This document shows positions 20,091 to 32,542 of a stretch of DNA of 64,000 bases, in pieces (positions within the stretch are counted from its first letter, which is position 1; each line of letters opens with the position of its first letter). The stretch comes from Lineus longissimus (lineage: Eukaryota; Nemertea; Pilidiophora; Heteronemertea; Lineidae): contig NC_088310.1 in assembly GCF_910592395.1 (NCBI RefSeq), positions 24,695,491 to 24,759,490 on the forward strand, given 5' to 3'. The notes under the pieces were generated by a model. It saw only the letters and a program-made list of their open reading frames with translations. It had not been told where the DNA came from and ran no database searches. Position numbers and translations under genes: made by a program.

Positions 20091-23000
20091 GTAAGAATTA
20101 TTAAAGGAATACTAGTATATCTTTAAGTTGAATCCAGACCTGGCAACATTGTTATTTCCATGTGCTTATACCAACTGCCTCATAACAACAGTGTCAGTGT
20201 TTGCTAAAGAGCCAGAATATACCCATGTCTTTTCTTTGCCTTACTTTTAACCATGAGAACCAAAAGTGATGCCGATGGTGGTCCACCTCAGTTGATCTTA
20301 ACGTCCGCTGTAATACTGATCACTTCTGTAGTTAATCACTAATTAACCAATGGAGTGTCAATTACTGGGTCTGTGACAGCGAAGTGATGATAAGTGATAG
20401 AGTCTCGAGAGTCTCACGTTCTGCAACTAGAAAATTGGCTGAAGGTTGTCCTACAGTTGGCCGTAGTGATGAAAATGAAATTAAAGCTATAATTTGAACT
20501 GACAGCCAATTATTTATGGGGAGTTACTCACCATTGGAGCAAGGTAGTTAGCTTGAAATGAAGCCAAGTGGAGAAGTTCATGAAAATGTGCAGTTTTCAA
20601 GCTTTCCAAATTGATCTTTATAAATGTGACTGAATGTTTAAAGTACAATATGTAGTCAATTCTTGCTAATACATGTAATACGTGTATATAGCAGCTAGCA
20701 AAAGCAATCAGATCTTCATTAAATATTTGAAGATTACTCCTGTAGCACTAAACATGTCACAATTCCGGAGGTATGTGGGAAATTGAGGGACAAGACTTCC
20801 TTGAATTATTCATTGATTTATAAAGGAGGCTGACACAGAGGATTGAACAAAATATGGCTTCTATCACCTCCTTCTGATGGTTAAGAGTTTGGTATTGGAC
20901 ATATTTCTGTTATTACTACTATGATAGACATGTATGGTTATCTGAGAGGTATTTACTCACACTTCATGGCCAGTGCATGACATGGAGTTTCTAGAATGGG
21001 ACAAGTTTTCGGATATAGGTTTCTCTCTTTTTTGAGGTACTCACTCTCACCAGCAGTGTGTGACCGGTCATACTCTGCTGCCCTCACTGAATGAGCAGTT
21101 TATGCTATGGAGTATCTGGCCTGCAGCAGATGTTCTGTTGTCCATTATATTTCTCACCCAAACCAATGTCTCGTCAGAGAATCTCCAGATACCACTCATG
21201 AAATATCTTAAGAGGTAAACGAACAGAAATAAATCTTTCTCGGCCATACCTCATGAAAGGAATGTGTACTCATCTTTCATTTGAAGCCTCAGACATTGAA
21301 AGTAATTAAATCAGTGTCTCCCTATAGACTAGTGTCATTACCAACACCCAATGGCCATATTCTTAGTGGCCACTCTGAGCCATCTTTGACATCTGCCCAG
21401 CTGGTGCCATCCTCCTTCTGTATAGGCAAGAACATAAATAAGTCATATCCAATTATGCCATGCTGGCTTAGACTGTGGACATAATGTCAGAGAGGTAGAT
21501 GTGATAATTTGGGTTCGAGTGTGAAAGGATGAGTCATAAGACAAGGAATTCAAGTTAGCTCACCTGAATCCTTTATCTGATATTTGTCTGGAGTGGCTGT
21601 GCCCCCCCCCCCCGGCAATTTTTTTTTAAATCTTTAAAATTGACCATGAATCTCATTTTGAAAGCTTCCTTTGACATTCTTCCAGTAGCAGAATCTTAAA
21701 ATGGGAGGCGTAACGTGTTGCCAGTATTGAATGAATGTAAATTTTATTTACAAAATGATTCCATGGTCCTCAAGGGGGCAGCACTGGTACTCAAGGCCAT
21801 GAGCCGTGCTATGTATATCTGCGCCAAGGGACGGATGATTGCCATGTATTTTGTATTCACCTAATCACCATGCAAGTTCCAAATTGCAGGTTGGCACCTC
21901 GAGAGCTGTAACTGGCCATGCGGGATTGCCTTCATTTATAATTTAGCCACTGTGGGTTTCGAGTCGTAACTTTATGCATGGGATTCCTATTAGTTGATCT
22001 CATTCATGTAACTTTGTTACCAATAAATCATCTGCCTTTTATAGCTAAATAACTGGCTGTAGCTCAGTTAAGAAAAAATATATCCAGAAATAGTATTGCC
22101 TTGACCATTATAAGACAATAGTGTTTCGAGAGAGACCTCACTGCTGTATAGCTCAAAGTGACCTTGCCCCGTGAAGTCATTAACATTATTAACTGTTTGC
22201 GTGGTCATTAGGGCATTCACCTGGGCCTTGTAAAGGTGCATGACTCCTATCTGCAGTGATCTATCACAAAACTCCACTTCCTCATTATTGGCTACTTGAA
22301 CTCAATTCTGCCAAATGCAAACTCCGATGTCCAATTGATCTGTGTCCATACTCCATGACCAGTTTGATCACATCACAGCCATCAACTTGGATCATTACCC
22401 TGTGTCAGCTTACCCTCTTATCCCTCATAGGAGCAATCCATGTTCGCCATTAGCGTTGGTGAAGCATACAGGTAATGATAGTTCTGGTGGCTTGAGGGCA
22501 TCATTAGACCATCACCGCATCCTGACAGCACCAAATTACCTCCGATAATCACACAAAAAAACAAGCGGAAGCTATTGGAGAATCGCTACTAAACACGAAA
22601 AAAAACATAATGTCATGACACTGATTTGATCTTTGGCGAGAATAAGTTGTTTACCTTTTATGGTGCTGTTGTCTTGCATTAGTGACTTGGTCCTCTATTT
22701 GAACTTTCATGAATAGTGTTAAGGTCTATTTCATTACAGCGGAGAATGCTTTTTTGCCACTATTAGGTCCATCCACCCAACTACTCCGACAGGCCTGGGC
22801 CTCTACAAGGCGAATAACCCAAACTGGTTCCTGATATCCCCAAAATTACACAAATGTAATTATTGCAGGTTTAGCAGTGCCATCTCTACAAAATTGACAA
22901 AACTATTAACTGATTATCATCTCCATAAATTTCCTCCGGTTGTTGTCGGAACATTGGCAAGGTTGAATCCTCCATGAAATAAAGATGTAGCTCGAAATGA

Positions 23001-24815
23001 CACTTTATTACTTGCTGTATTAACGTTGAACAGGGGTGATACAGTTATTTTAAGCGCAATAAGGTTGCGACGATGATGCCGTCAGAATAGTCAAATATGC
23101 GAGGCACAACTAAAAATGTTCTGCTGGCCCCCTAATAATTCCGTTGCCATGGCTACTGAATAGTATGCCCTACAGTGTCACCATATAAGAGGAATGTCAC
23201 TGTAGCCCATGAGTGTCATTAAATTTCTAATGATCAGCATTTTCCGATTCTTTTTATATCGAGCTGAGTTTCTAAGATTTTACCACTTAGACATGCCTTA
23301 CGGAATTAGATAGGGTCCTCTGGGTGCTAGAAACTGGTGGTGATCAATATACCCCGCAGATATATGATCCACTTGATCACCGAATTCAATGTGTGTTGAA
23401 TTTCGAACGAGTGACTTTATTTGGCTTGCTCTTCGAGGAGGCTGAGGCTGACGAAATTGTAATCATTCGTTCAGGAGGTGGCATTGCCTTCCTGTTAGGG
23501 GCACAGTTATTGGTGTGACTCCGAATCAATACTTGTGTAGCTTGTGAATGATGGAGTAGTAATTATGATGATCAGAGATCATTGGAGGCTGTTGGCTAGA
23601 ATTTAAGAAGATATGTTATAATGCAATATGTTGAGAATGATAAAAAGCAGTACTGCATTTGAATTTAAAGGCTCTTTGACCAACTCCACTACATGTTGTT
23701 TATGAAAGGCCTTCCAATTGTCATTCAAGATTTAAGAAATGCCGAAAATATATGCAATTTACACTGTTGTACCATACCATCAGCAAGGGGAAAACACTGC
23801 ACATGTATGAGTGGGTTAATGCAGCCTTAAACTGCAATATTCATTGAATGTTCTGTGTATTTCATGTAAGAAATTCTACATTATAAATTGCCTTGTGTAA
23901 GAAATATCACATCATAAAAACATGATAAACTCACAACTAAATAACATTCTAATAAGAAGGTTACTCAAAACATGCAAACACTATATCTCTTTATTGTCAA
24001 AATGTATTCAATAATCGAATCAAAATCCAATAGTATAACATTTAGTCCTTTGTTCATTTGACATTTTTTTCGAAAAAGATGCATCATTTTGCCAAAAGTT
24101 TGCCATATCCATAACCATAACAAAGCAAACAATATGATTATTCAGCATATTTATTGATAATCATTCAAAGAGTTATGACGGTTTCTTGCACTGATGAAGC
24201 TCAATTCTTTTTGCTTGTATTGGAGGAATACCGCTATGCTGCAAGCAGCAATTAAGGTTTGTTAGGTTGAATAGACCATAATGGGCTAGATTCGTGAAAG
24301 ACACACTGTCATTTAATTCCTTCCCCCTCAATCCATTTGCCACAGTAGGGCCAAGCATCTGCAAGGGCCCAGCAAGTTGCTTGTGGCCTGTAATCAGTAT
24401 CTATCTGATAAAAATCAGTGTGAGAAAGTTGCTCTCTGTTCCAATTTTGTAGTTTTAGTAATGCCATCTTCGAACAGATGATGAAACTAGGAAGTGCCTT
24501 GCTCATGACAAACATTTGCTGATGCATGTCCAGTGAATGTGTCGATATTTTAACAAACTCGGACAAGAGAGCCAACCAAAGTGTTTAAGTATTTCTGCCT
24601 AAAATTAGGGCAGTCATGGGATGACCTCAAAAGGCTTATGGGCTGTCCTTTGTATGTACTGTGCATTTTTTTTTGCAATTTTCAATATGAGGGGGCTGGG
24701 AGGTAGCGGCTTTGACTTTCGACTGAGTCAGTACTTAGCTTATTGGTGAAGTTCAAAAACCCGAGAGTGCAAAATTTGTTCTGAGTAAAAATATTTGCTT
24801 GAATATGTATTTCAG
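20091..24815 (+). other. Neurexin intron (4725 bp) inside LNS4
   Basis: This intron runs from GTAAGA at 20091 to TTTCAG at 24815. It contains a C12 homopolymer at 21602-21613 and several AT-rich stretches. No cassette exon could be recognised, although this is the position of vertebrate splice site 3. A very short cassette could be missed by eye. Confidence 0.85.
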
Positions 24816-24924
24816 ACTCTTGCAGTTGGCAACAACGTGAATGACAACAAATGGCACACGGCTGAAATCACGCGTCGGGCGAGGAATATCAAGCTGCAAC
24901 TCGACAAACAACTCATCCGAAGAG
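24816..24924 (+). CDS. Nrxn: Neurexin exon: middle of LNS4
   Basis: A 109-bp exon begins in phase 0 with TLAVGNNVNDNKWHTAEITR and continues to KLQLDKQLIRR. The N(D)N.WH(T) block followed by basic residues and a K/LxLD strand is a standard LNS signature, and it aligns in register with the vertebrate LNS4 segment that has NLNDNEWHTV. The acceptor is ATTTCAG (AG at 24814-24815) and the donor is AGAG|GTAAAG at 24925, leaving phase 1. The next exon restores the codon as GAT. A second AG at 24824-24825 would give a shorter exon, but would delete conserved TLA residues and break the frame. Confidence 0.92.
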
Positions 24925-26545
24925 GTAAAGTTCCTTTTTACTTGACTCCTGTATGTTGTTGTCTGTTGGAAAGAATCACATCAAAGAATACATTAGCTAA
25001 TTTGAATTTCTATCAGAATCATTTTTTCAATCATTTTGGTCTTAGTTCTACCATCCCAGTTAATATTTGTTGTTTCAGGTCAAAGTCAAGTTAGGCCTAT
25101 ATTGTTTCCAAAATGTTTTTTTCAATGTTTACTTGTTTGTTGATATGAAAAGTTCCTTTAACCAAGCATTCGCAAACCTAAATCTTTTATTTTAGCATTT
25201 AGCAATAGTTCTCTTGCGATCCCTGCAGTCAAACCCTGAAAATGGCTGTGTTAGTTTCTAAGCTGCTTTGAAGATGGCATAGCAGAGTAAAATAATTGAC
25301 ATTCAGAATTGTCTAGCTATTCAAAAAGATGACTCTCTTTGCCACTTGAAATGTTGCTTTTTCAATGATGAAGAGCTACCACAGAATTTATTCCATGAAA
25401 TGTTGGTGTCATTTGACAAAAAAGTCTTTACTATTTTTAGTTAGCATTTATTGTTCTCGCAGTTCTATCGCTTGCCAGCTAAACTTGTGATATGATTGCT
25501 TGGTGGCAGCACTTTATTCTGCAGTATCGGTATTGATATTGAGGAGAAACCCCTGAATGCAAGAGAAACCAAATAAAGTAGGGGTCATTGTGTTCAATGA
25601 TAACCTAGTTATTTGTTGGATCAGTTTGGAGATATTTGTATATTCCCATTAGCAAACGGGAAATGTATGAATGTTTAATAAATCTCATTCTGACTCCGCA
25701 AATCATAGTATCTGAGATCAATCTTGATAAAAGGTTATATTTTCCTTGCTACTTGACTGGGCAATTCAACATGTTCAAATTAGTGACACCTCACAATATG
25801 TACCCAATAACACCCATCAACAAATCTTGATTTCTATAAATGACTTTCATGGATCGTAATATCACTAACATACAAACAACTCTTCTTTGACATAAGATGC
25901 ATTCATTGAAATCGACAAAATCCATTTTGCACCCAGCCGTCTTATTTCCTCATTCTTACGTTGGAGGTGAGGCTCTGTGCCAATATATGGACCTAATAGC
26001 AAATAGATCAATATGATACAAGAGCTTTAACAGATGCCTTTGATTGTCTAACTGATTAGTTTTGAGCGAATGTGCAATAATATTGACATAGCCTGTGTAA
26101 AGAAATCAACTTTAGACCAATTACGATCATTTGGTGTGTAGTACAGGATGTATCAGAATGGTCATAACCATTAAAATGTACACTTGAAGGCTATTCTGTT
26201 CACCAGTTTCAGATATACTTCAAAAAGTTTTTGAAGTTTCACCATTGTCCAAAATAGCTTCTCGTTAAAGACAGGTGTTGTTCATGTCTGATTCATGCTT
26301 TTGTGGACTATGTTGCAACTATTGCCCATTTCCCAATAAATCTGAATCAAGTGCTTTAAGTCCACCTGGGTGATTGAAAGTGAACACCAGTACAATTTCA
26401 AATGTACCCTAAGAAATAATGGATGGTTTTTAAAATTTCTCACATTTGGTTTGATCAACCATGGTCCCAATAATCATGATAATAGCTGACAACATTATCT
26501 TTCTATAAATTTACAAGCAAAATAGGTAAATTTTATAAGGCTGTA

Positions 26546-26574
26546 CCCACCACCACCACCACCACCACCACCAC
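26546..26574. repeat. (ACC)n microsatellite
   Basis: About nine uninterrupted ACC/CCA trinucleotides end at an ACG variant. It lies within the large neurexin intron. Confidence 0.9.
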
Positions 26575-29500
26575 GACCAAATAAAACTACCCAACAAATT
26601 GACGATCCATGTATCAATCAATGATACCAGAAAGTTTGGAAATATAATGTATTGAACAACCCCACTTGCTTCTTTAGGTAGTAGGAAGAATAAAAAAACT
26701 TCATTAATTCTTGATGATCATCTGTCTGACATGTCTGAGTGATGTTTCTGTGATCTTAAAGCACTGTTCGCGATAATGTAAGGCCTAATCAGCAAATTAT
26801 GAAGTATTTATTCGACATTTTAAACCATCTATTCAAAAGATTGAATACCATCGAAGGAAACATCGGATAAGTACTTGTATTTGTGTACAAGTAGGTATTG
26901 ATTCTTTATTTATTCTGAATCAATACTAGCCAGACAGAAAATGTTGCAAATTTTTAAAATGATAAAAAATCAATACTTGTTGCTTGTTCAAACACTAGAT
27001 GTCGGCAGTTGTCCCCTCCATCCCTTTAAACAAGTTACATCATGCCATACATTTCAGTCGTCAAACTAATGGCATTATTCTTGTATTCATATGCCCCCCC
27101 CTTATTCTTATGTCTTTGTGATGTTAGTTATTTAAATATTTCTGTCCATCGTGATTGTATGTTGGTATCATTTCATAAATGTTTGATCATTTCATGAATG
27201 TATAATCATTTCTAAGTTTATGGATAGCCTGTCTAGAATAATCATTTCTCCAATATGACCGCCCAGTGTTGAAAGAGCAACATGGGGTGGGTTAATATTG
27301 GGCGGCCTACAATTATTTTTTTCTCCACATATGAGATATTCTGTATATAGGACATTGTTCTCTCTCTCAAACCCAATGGAGACACATATTGGGTCCAGAT
27401 ATGAGATTGGTAGTCCAGTTGTCCTGTAGGACCTAAGTTGACAGTTGGTTTTTGTCCTTCAGTCCACCCAACTGGGTTCTAGTGCATCCAGTTTTGGCAA
27501 ATTGGTTAAACTACACTCCCAATGGCAGTGGTGTTGCTCAAATGCATGCATTTTAAACATAGTAACTATCAGCCAACTATTTCATCACTGGATAGGTGTG
27601 TAGCAGTTGACTAAGCCAGTTGAAGTCCAGTGGGTAATCCAGGAAAGATTCCAGTGGATCCTACCTGTAATTGGAGTCGAGTTGGTTTTCAAGATGGAGA
27701 CTGAGTGAACTTCAAGTGGGTTATTGTTGGGAACCCAATGTGTTTCTAATGGGTTATTGGGAGATTCATTAAGGGTGCCTTACTTCTTTTGTTTGTCAGT
27801 GATCAGAATCTTCAAAGAGTATTTTATGCAAGTTATGTTAGTCATGATTTATAAATTGCAAATGCTCTGTCGGAAATTATGAATGTTTGATCCTTAGGTG
27901 TAATTTATTGTATTGATAACAGAATATTCCACAGTGGCTCACAACTTATCATCGAGGATTCACTGAATCCATCTAACTGTCATATCCCGCACCCCAAAGA
28001 TGAAATTTCTATTTATTTCTCCAATTCTGCAAATAAATTGTGCCTAAATTCATCAGCAAATATTTTATGCAAAACCAATCTCTAGGAGGAATATGAGTAT
28101 AACAAACTCTTTCTGACATGAAGATTAAGAGATGGTTGTTAAAAATGTCATCACTACATCAAGTAAATTTTAGGCATGCATATCATTCTAAACCAATATG
28201 GATTTCTATAATAGATCTTTACAGATAAAGTTTACAATTATTTTGGTTTGTCCGGTTGCCACCCTTACATAAGCATCCAAATTTTATATCATTCCACACA
28301 TTCATAACACTCAATCAACATGCAAACACATTCAAAACATAAATCACAATAACAAAGGAAAACTAATTTATAATATGCATGTTTCCCTGCCTCTATTAAA
28401 CTGAGGTCCCTTGTATACTAACTCCCCGTAAATTTCACCTATCACAACTTCCCTTGAATGCCCACATATACCCTTTCACCCTGGGCTCCCAGAACCACAG
28501 GATATACTCCCACCAGATACCCCCTTAAACCAGGGTGACAAGGGCACACTTTAAATAACATCACATTCTCCCTTATGCACCTCATCTCCCAGGTACTAAC
28601 ATTCTAACTCTGTCATTTCTATTGTAGCCAAACTACCAAAAGGGAAAGGCATAATACTCCGCGTGGCTGTCATACATGTGGGCTCATATGTTAATGTCAA
28701 AAAGCCCCGTGGTAAATCCCTAAGTCTCGTTTTCTTGTCACTTACAGCATGTTGAACCAGCCAGGCATGCATTGGCTCTCTCTCAGTCTTGCCCCACTCT
28801 CTCCAACTATAGTTTCCAATTCTCTACATAGAGCTTACACTTTCAATTGATTTAGGTGTGCACAAGGTTTATTGCTAGGTTTATTGATCCAACTGCGGAT
28901 CCATCATGGCTACATCTGTCGCTAGTGCTAGCATCACGCTAGCGGTGTGGTGACGCTATCTCTAATCTGCATTCCTGCTCCATAGCCACAGAATAACTCA
29001 ACTATAAATTGAAGCGTTTTTGTGTTAAGCATACTTTTCTGCAGTTACGTTGCTCTCTTTGAGGAATTCTTTTGTTGAACTGTGAAACGCGAAGATTAGA
29101 GGTAGCAGTGGTGGGTGAAAGAACTAGTTGGATTATTCTGCGGGTGTCAAAGCTCTGTTCAGCATCAAACTTTATCAGAAAGAATGCACCCCACTGATGT
29201 TTTGTGGAGTGACTTCATATCAACGTATTGTATCAACATCTTGGGGAAAATATTGATAACAAACGCAAATGTGTTACTAAAGATCGTTCTCAGAGTGTTC
29301 ATCTGTTGTAGTTTGTCAAAGCATTCTAGATATATTAAACAATTAAACGAAATTCTAACCTTTTGTAAAAAACTTTGTAATTAACTAACAATAAACCTTG
29401 TGAACCTTAATTAGCGTTGAACACCCCTCTGACAGTGCTGCCCTGGGTTTGCCTGTCATGAAGCATAGATATTAGCTTCCCAGTCCTGGACAGGATGGGC

Positions 29501-31507
29501 ATCATTTGGCCATGGGGGTGATTTCAATGCCTTACACCAATTCACACTTCAGGAGATGGGCGTCACGACCAGTTTTAATATCATACACTGTCAAGTCTAC
29601 AATTAACAGTTCTCTTTAATTGACATTAGCTTCCTGAATGAGACATTAACTTGTGCATGATATAAGAAAGTAGACAAAATTAAGCAACTGAAACCTTTCT
29701 GATTGATGCCTTGAGTAAGTGCCATCACATAAACCACAAAATTAAACTAACTTTGTCTTCCCAATTGAGATATTGGCTGAACAACTATCACATAAACCAC
29801 AATTTTAATAACCATGGCCTTTGCGACATTGGCACACCTGACATCACGTCCTGGTGGTTGCTGCTGGCATCAACTGATAGTGGCAGTTACCACTTGATCT
29901 GCCTTGTACTCCCACTTAAGAGCTCGGTAGAATCTCCCGCTTCACTCAATTTTCTACTGCTGTTTTAACATTACTATGTTTCTACAAGTAAGGTATGTTT
30001 TAAAATGATCAAAAGTATTTGTTTAAGTTTTGTTTTCAAAGTAATTTCAAGCCAGGTATGTCTATTTACTCATTCATATTCTAAATTGTCTGTATCAACA
30101 TCACCACTCATAATAAAAGAAGTTTGTGATAGAGAAGTGATGACCTGAAAGCGTTCAACACTGTTGCCAATTCTTTCAACATTTAAACTGTATTTCTATT
30201 ATTGAGTGCCTGTCTGCTTAGCTGCAAAGTATTCTATTTGTCATAATAATGCTTCGAGACAAGCGTGTTATCGGAAACCAATGTTGGCACACCGAACAGA
30301 AATGGGATTTATGATTGCTGCGTACAAACTCATTATATGATGGTATCTTCTCAAAGGTTCATAAAGCCATCGCACATGAGGTTCACAATGACAATGACTC
30401 ATTCTGACATGCCATCAAATTATCATTACCCGCTATTAGATTCACGCTTGTTGGCAACTGCCATCGGTGCTGTTCATTAAGCGATGTCTTGTTAAAATAA
30501 CATTCAAGAACCTGGTAACTGCCAAGAGAGCTGGACGTTGGTATGCCAATCGTAATGTAATGGGTAATATAAATTAATTTGATATAATCTAAAGCCCCCT
30601 GACTAATCTGTGTTTAAAATTATTTCATGGACGGGCAGGGTGTTGAAATATTTTGTCATTAAAAGTGCTGATAATCGTTGCAAAAATTTATATGAGCAAA
30701 TTGATAGAAATGAAAATTCAATGTTGTAAAGTCATTCTACTAACATTAGCAACCAGGTTTCCTCCAGCTCTCCAATGAAGTCTCATCCAATTTTACAAGT
30801 TCTTCTTTTCTATCGATTACTCTATTAATTGTTGGTTCTTTTTAGCAGATATCACTGATAGAATGTAGAACAAAGACAATTTCTTTGTTTTTTAACACCC
30901 TATATAAGAATAATATGATTTATTAATGTCAAATGAAACACGACTGATATTCTAGACTAAAGTGACTCAAATTGTGTTGTATTCTGTGGAGGTGGTAACT
31001 TATAATACCAGTTACATGATACAGAAATAACAGATAATTAAGGGACTCGCTGACTTCAGGGTTATGCTGCGATACACTCTATGTCGTATACTACAACACA
31101 TTTTCAAAGCTAACATTGCTATCATTTCTGGCAAAAAGGAGACAAAAAAGAATTGAATTTACGTGTACTGGAAAACGTGCATGTGGTGGTTGCCCCCCGT
31201 GAGAGGGAAAAAAAGTATTTGGAATTTGGAATTAAACCATCATCACGTATATCTTACTTATAGCAACTCTAATGATTTCAGAAGTCAACTGGTCTGAGCC
31301 CATCTCCTCTCTCTATTCCATCTATATTGAATACCTACTAAATAGTGCCCAATACCTAAAATACCACACCGTACCTCCTCTGCACCACTCTCAAACTGAA
31401 ATAGACTAGCGTCAAAAGCACGAGAACCCTCTGAGCCTAGTGTAGTCAATTCGTGGTCTGCGGAGTCAACGCTGCCAATAGCTCTTTCCACCTACAGTTG
31501 TTGTCGT

Positions 31508-32542
31508 GCATGGTGTTCCTAGGCTTTTCAATGTGTGTGCACGGGTCTTTCTGCACGTGTACTGGTATCTTTGCACGTGTGCTGGTATTCTGCATGTGTG
31601 CTGGCCAATCTGCACGTATGAGGCATGTGGTATTTTCAAACTCTTGGTGTTTGTTTGGTATGCTGCATGTCGTTTCTCACGTCTTTACTCAGGAACGTTC
31701 CATGCGGACGTTTTTGCATGCGTGAACACCGCACTCTTCCACTTTCATGTTGTGAGGATATCTTACTTTTCTTTCTGCATGATGCATCACTTTCGGCATG
31801 TTCCTTCATCGCATGTTCCTTTCTCGCATGTTTTCTATCACTATATCATTGCATCGGGTCATCTTAAGCATGGTCTATCAACTTATTTACTTGAATGCAT
31901 CACTTTTCTTGCATGAAGCATGAGCCTATCAACTTATTGCATGATATCTTCCTATTCATCCCGAGACACAGATTTTTCATTTCTTCTGGGATGCTACTTC
32001 TGACAACGAATGATATGAATGCATCCATTTTTATTTGCCAGAAGCATGATGTCACTCTAGGATTTCAGCAACTGGTTTTACCTTGTGTACTTATGATGTT
32101 CTTTTGATCTTGCAACCATGTAATATTAAAGCCTGACCAGCAATTTACACCTCAAACTTGAAAATTTAGAAGCTGCTGATATTAGAGAGAGTAAGAACAT
32201 TAAGAATGCCTATCTTTTACTGAAATAAAAGCAGTTGATGTGAATATTGAAGATACTTGCATCAAAAGAACATCACCACTTATACAAGTGATTGAACCTG
32301 TTCACTGGCATAGAATTCCGCTTCCTCCTAAAATGTGCATGGCATGATGCAAATTCATCCTTCTTTGACCACCATTCAGACCTGATACGTAATTATTTGC
32401 AAAAACTGGCTGCATACTAGGACTCTGCACTAAAGCTTTAAAAGTACAAGCACTCCCTCCTATTCTTGCATGCAACACACTCCCACCCCCAAGGCTTTAA
32501 TTTCTGGCAGCGAAATTGCATGAGGTTTTGATGACAGGCATG
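31508..32542 (+). promoter_or_regulatory. GCATG motif cluster, candidate RBFOX binding region
   Basis: I count 19 GCATG on the sense strand of the neurexin gene in about 1 kb, and ten of these are TGCATG. Examples start at 31508, 31592, 31665, 31716, 31777, 31811, 31911, 31939, 32337, 32468 and 32518. Chance would give about one GCATG. (U)GCAUG is the known binding site of RBFOX splicing regulators, which act on many neuronal transcripts from introns. The region also looks low in complexity, with GTGTGCTGGTATTCTGCA-like repeats at 31545-31625, so the cluster may come from repeat decay instead. Function is inference. Confidence 0.35.
31545..31625. repeat. Degenerate minisatellite, about 20-25 bp unit
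   Basis: Successive units read CTGCACGTGTACTGGTATC, TTGCACGTGTGCTGGTATT, CTGCATGTGTGCTGGCCAAT and CTGCACGTATGAGG. The Cys- and His-rich 136-codon frame that crosses this region (31506-31916) follows from this composition and is not called as a gene. Confidence 0.7.

Noticed and set aside
24821-24826. Alternative acceptor TGCAG nine or ten bases inside the second neurexin exon
   Set aside because: Its use would remove conserved residues and shift the frame relative to the phase-0 donor at 20090.
31506-31916. 136-codon Cys/His-rich frame
   Set aside because: It overlaps a degenerate minisatellite and the GCATG-rich tract; its composition follows from the repeat. No protein family was recognised.
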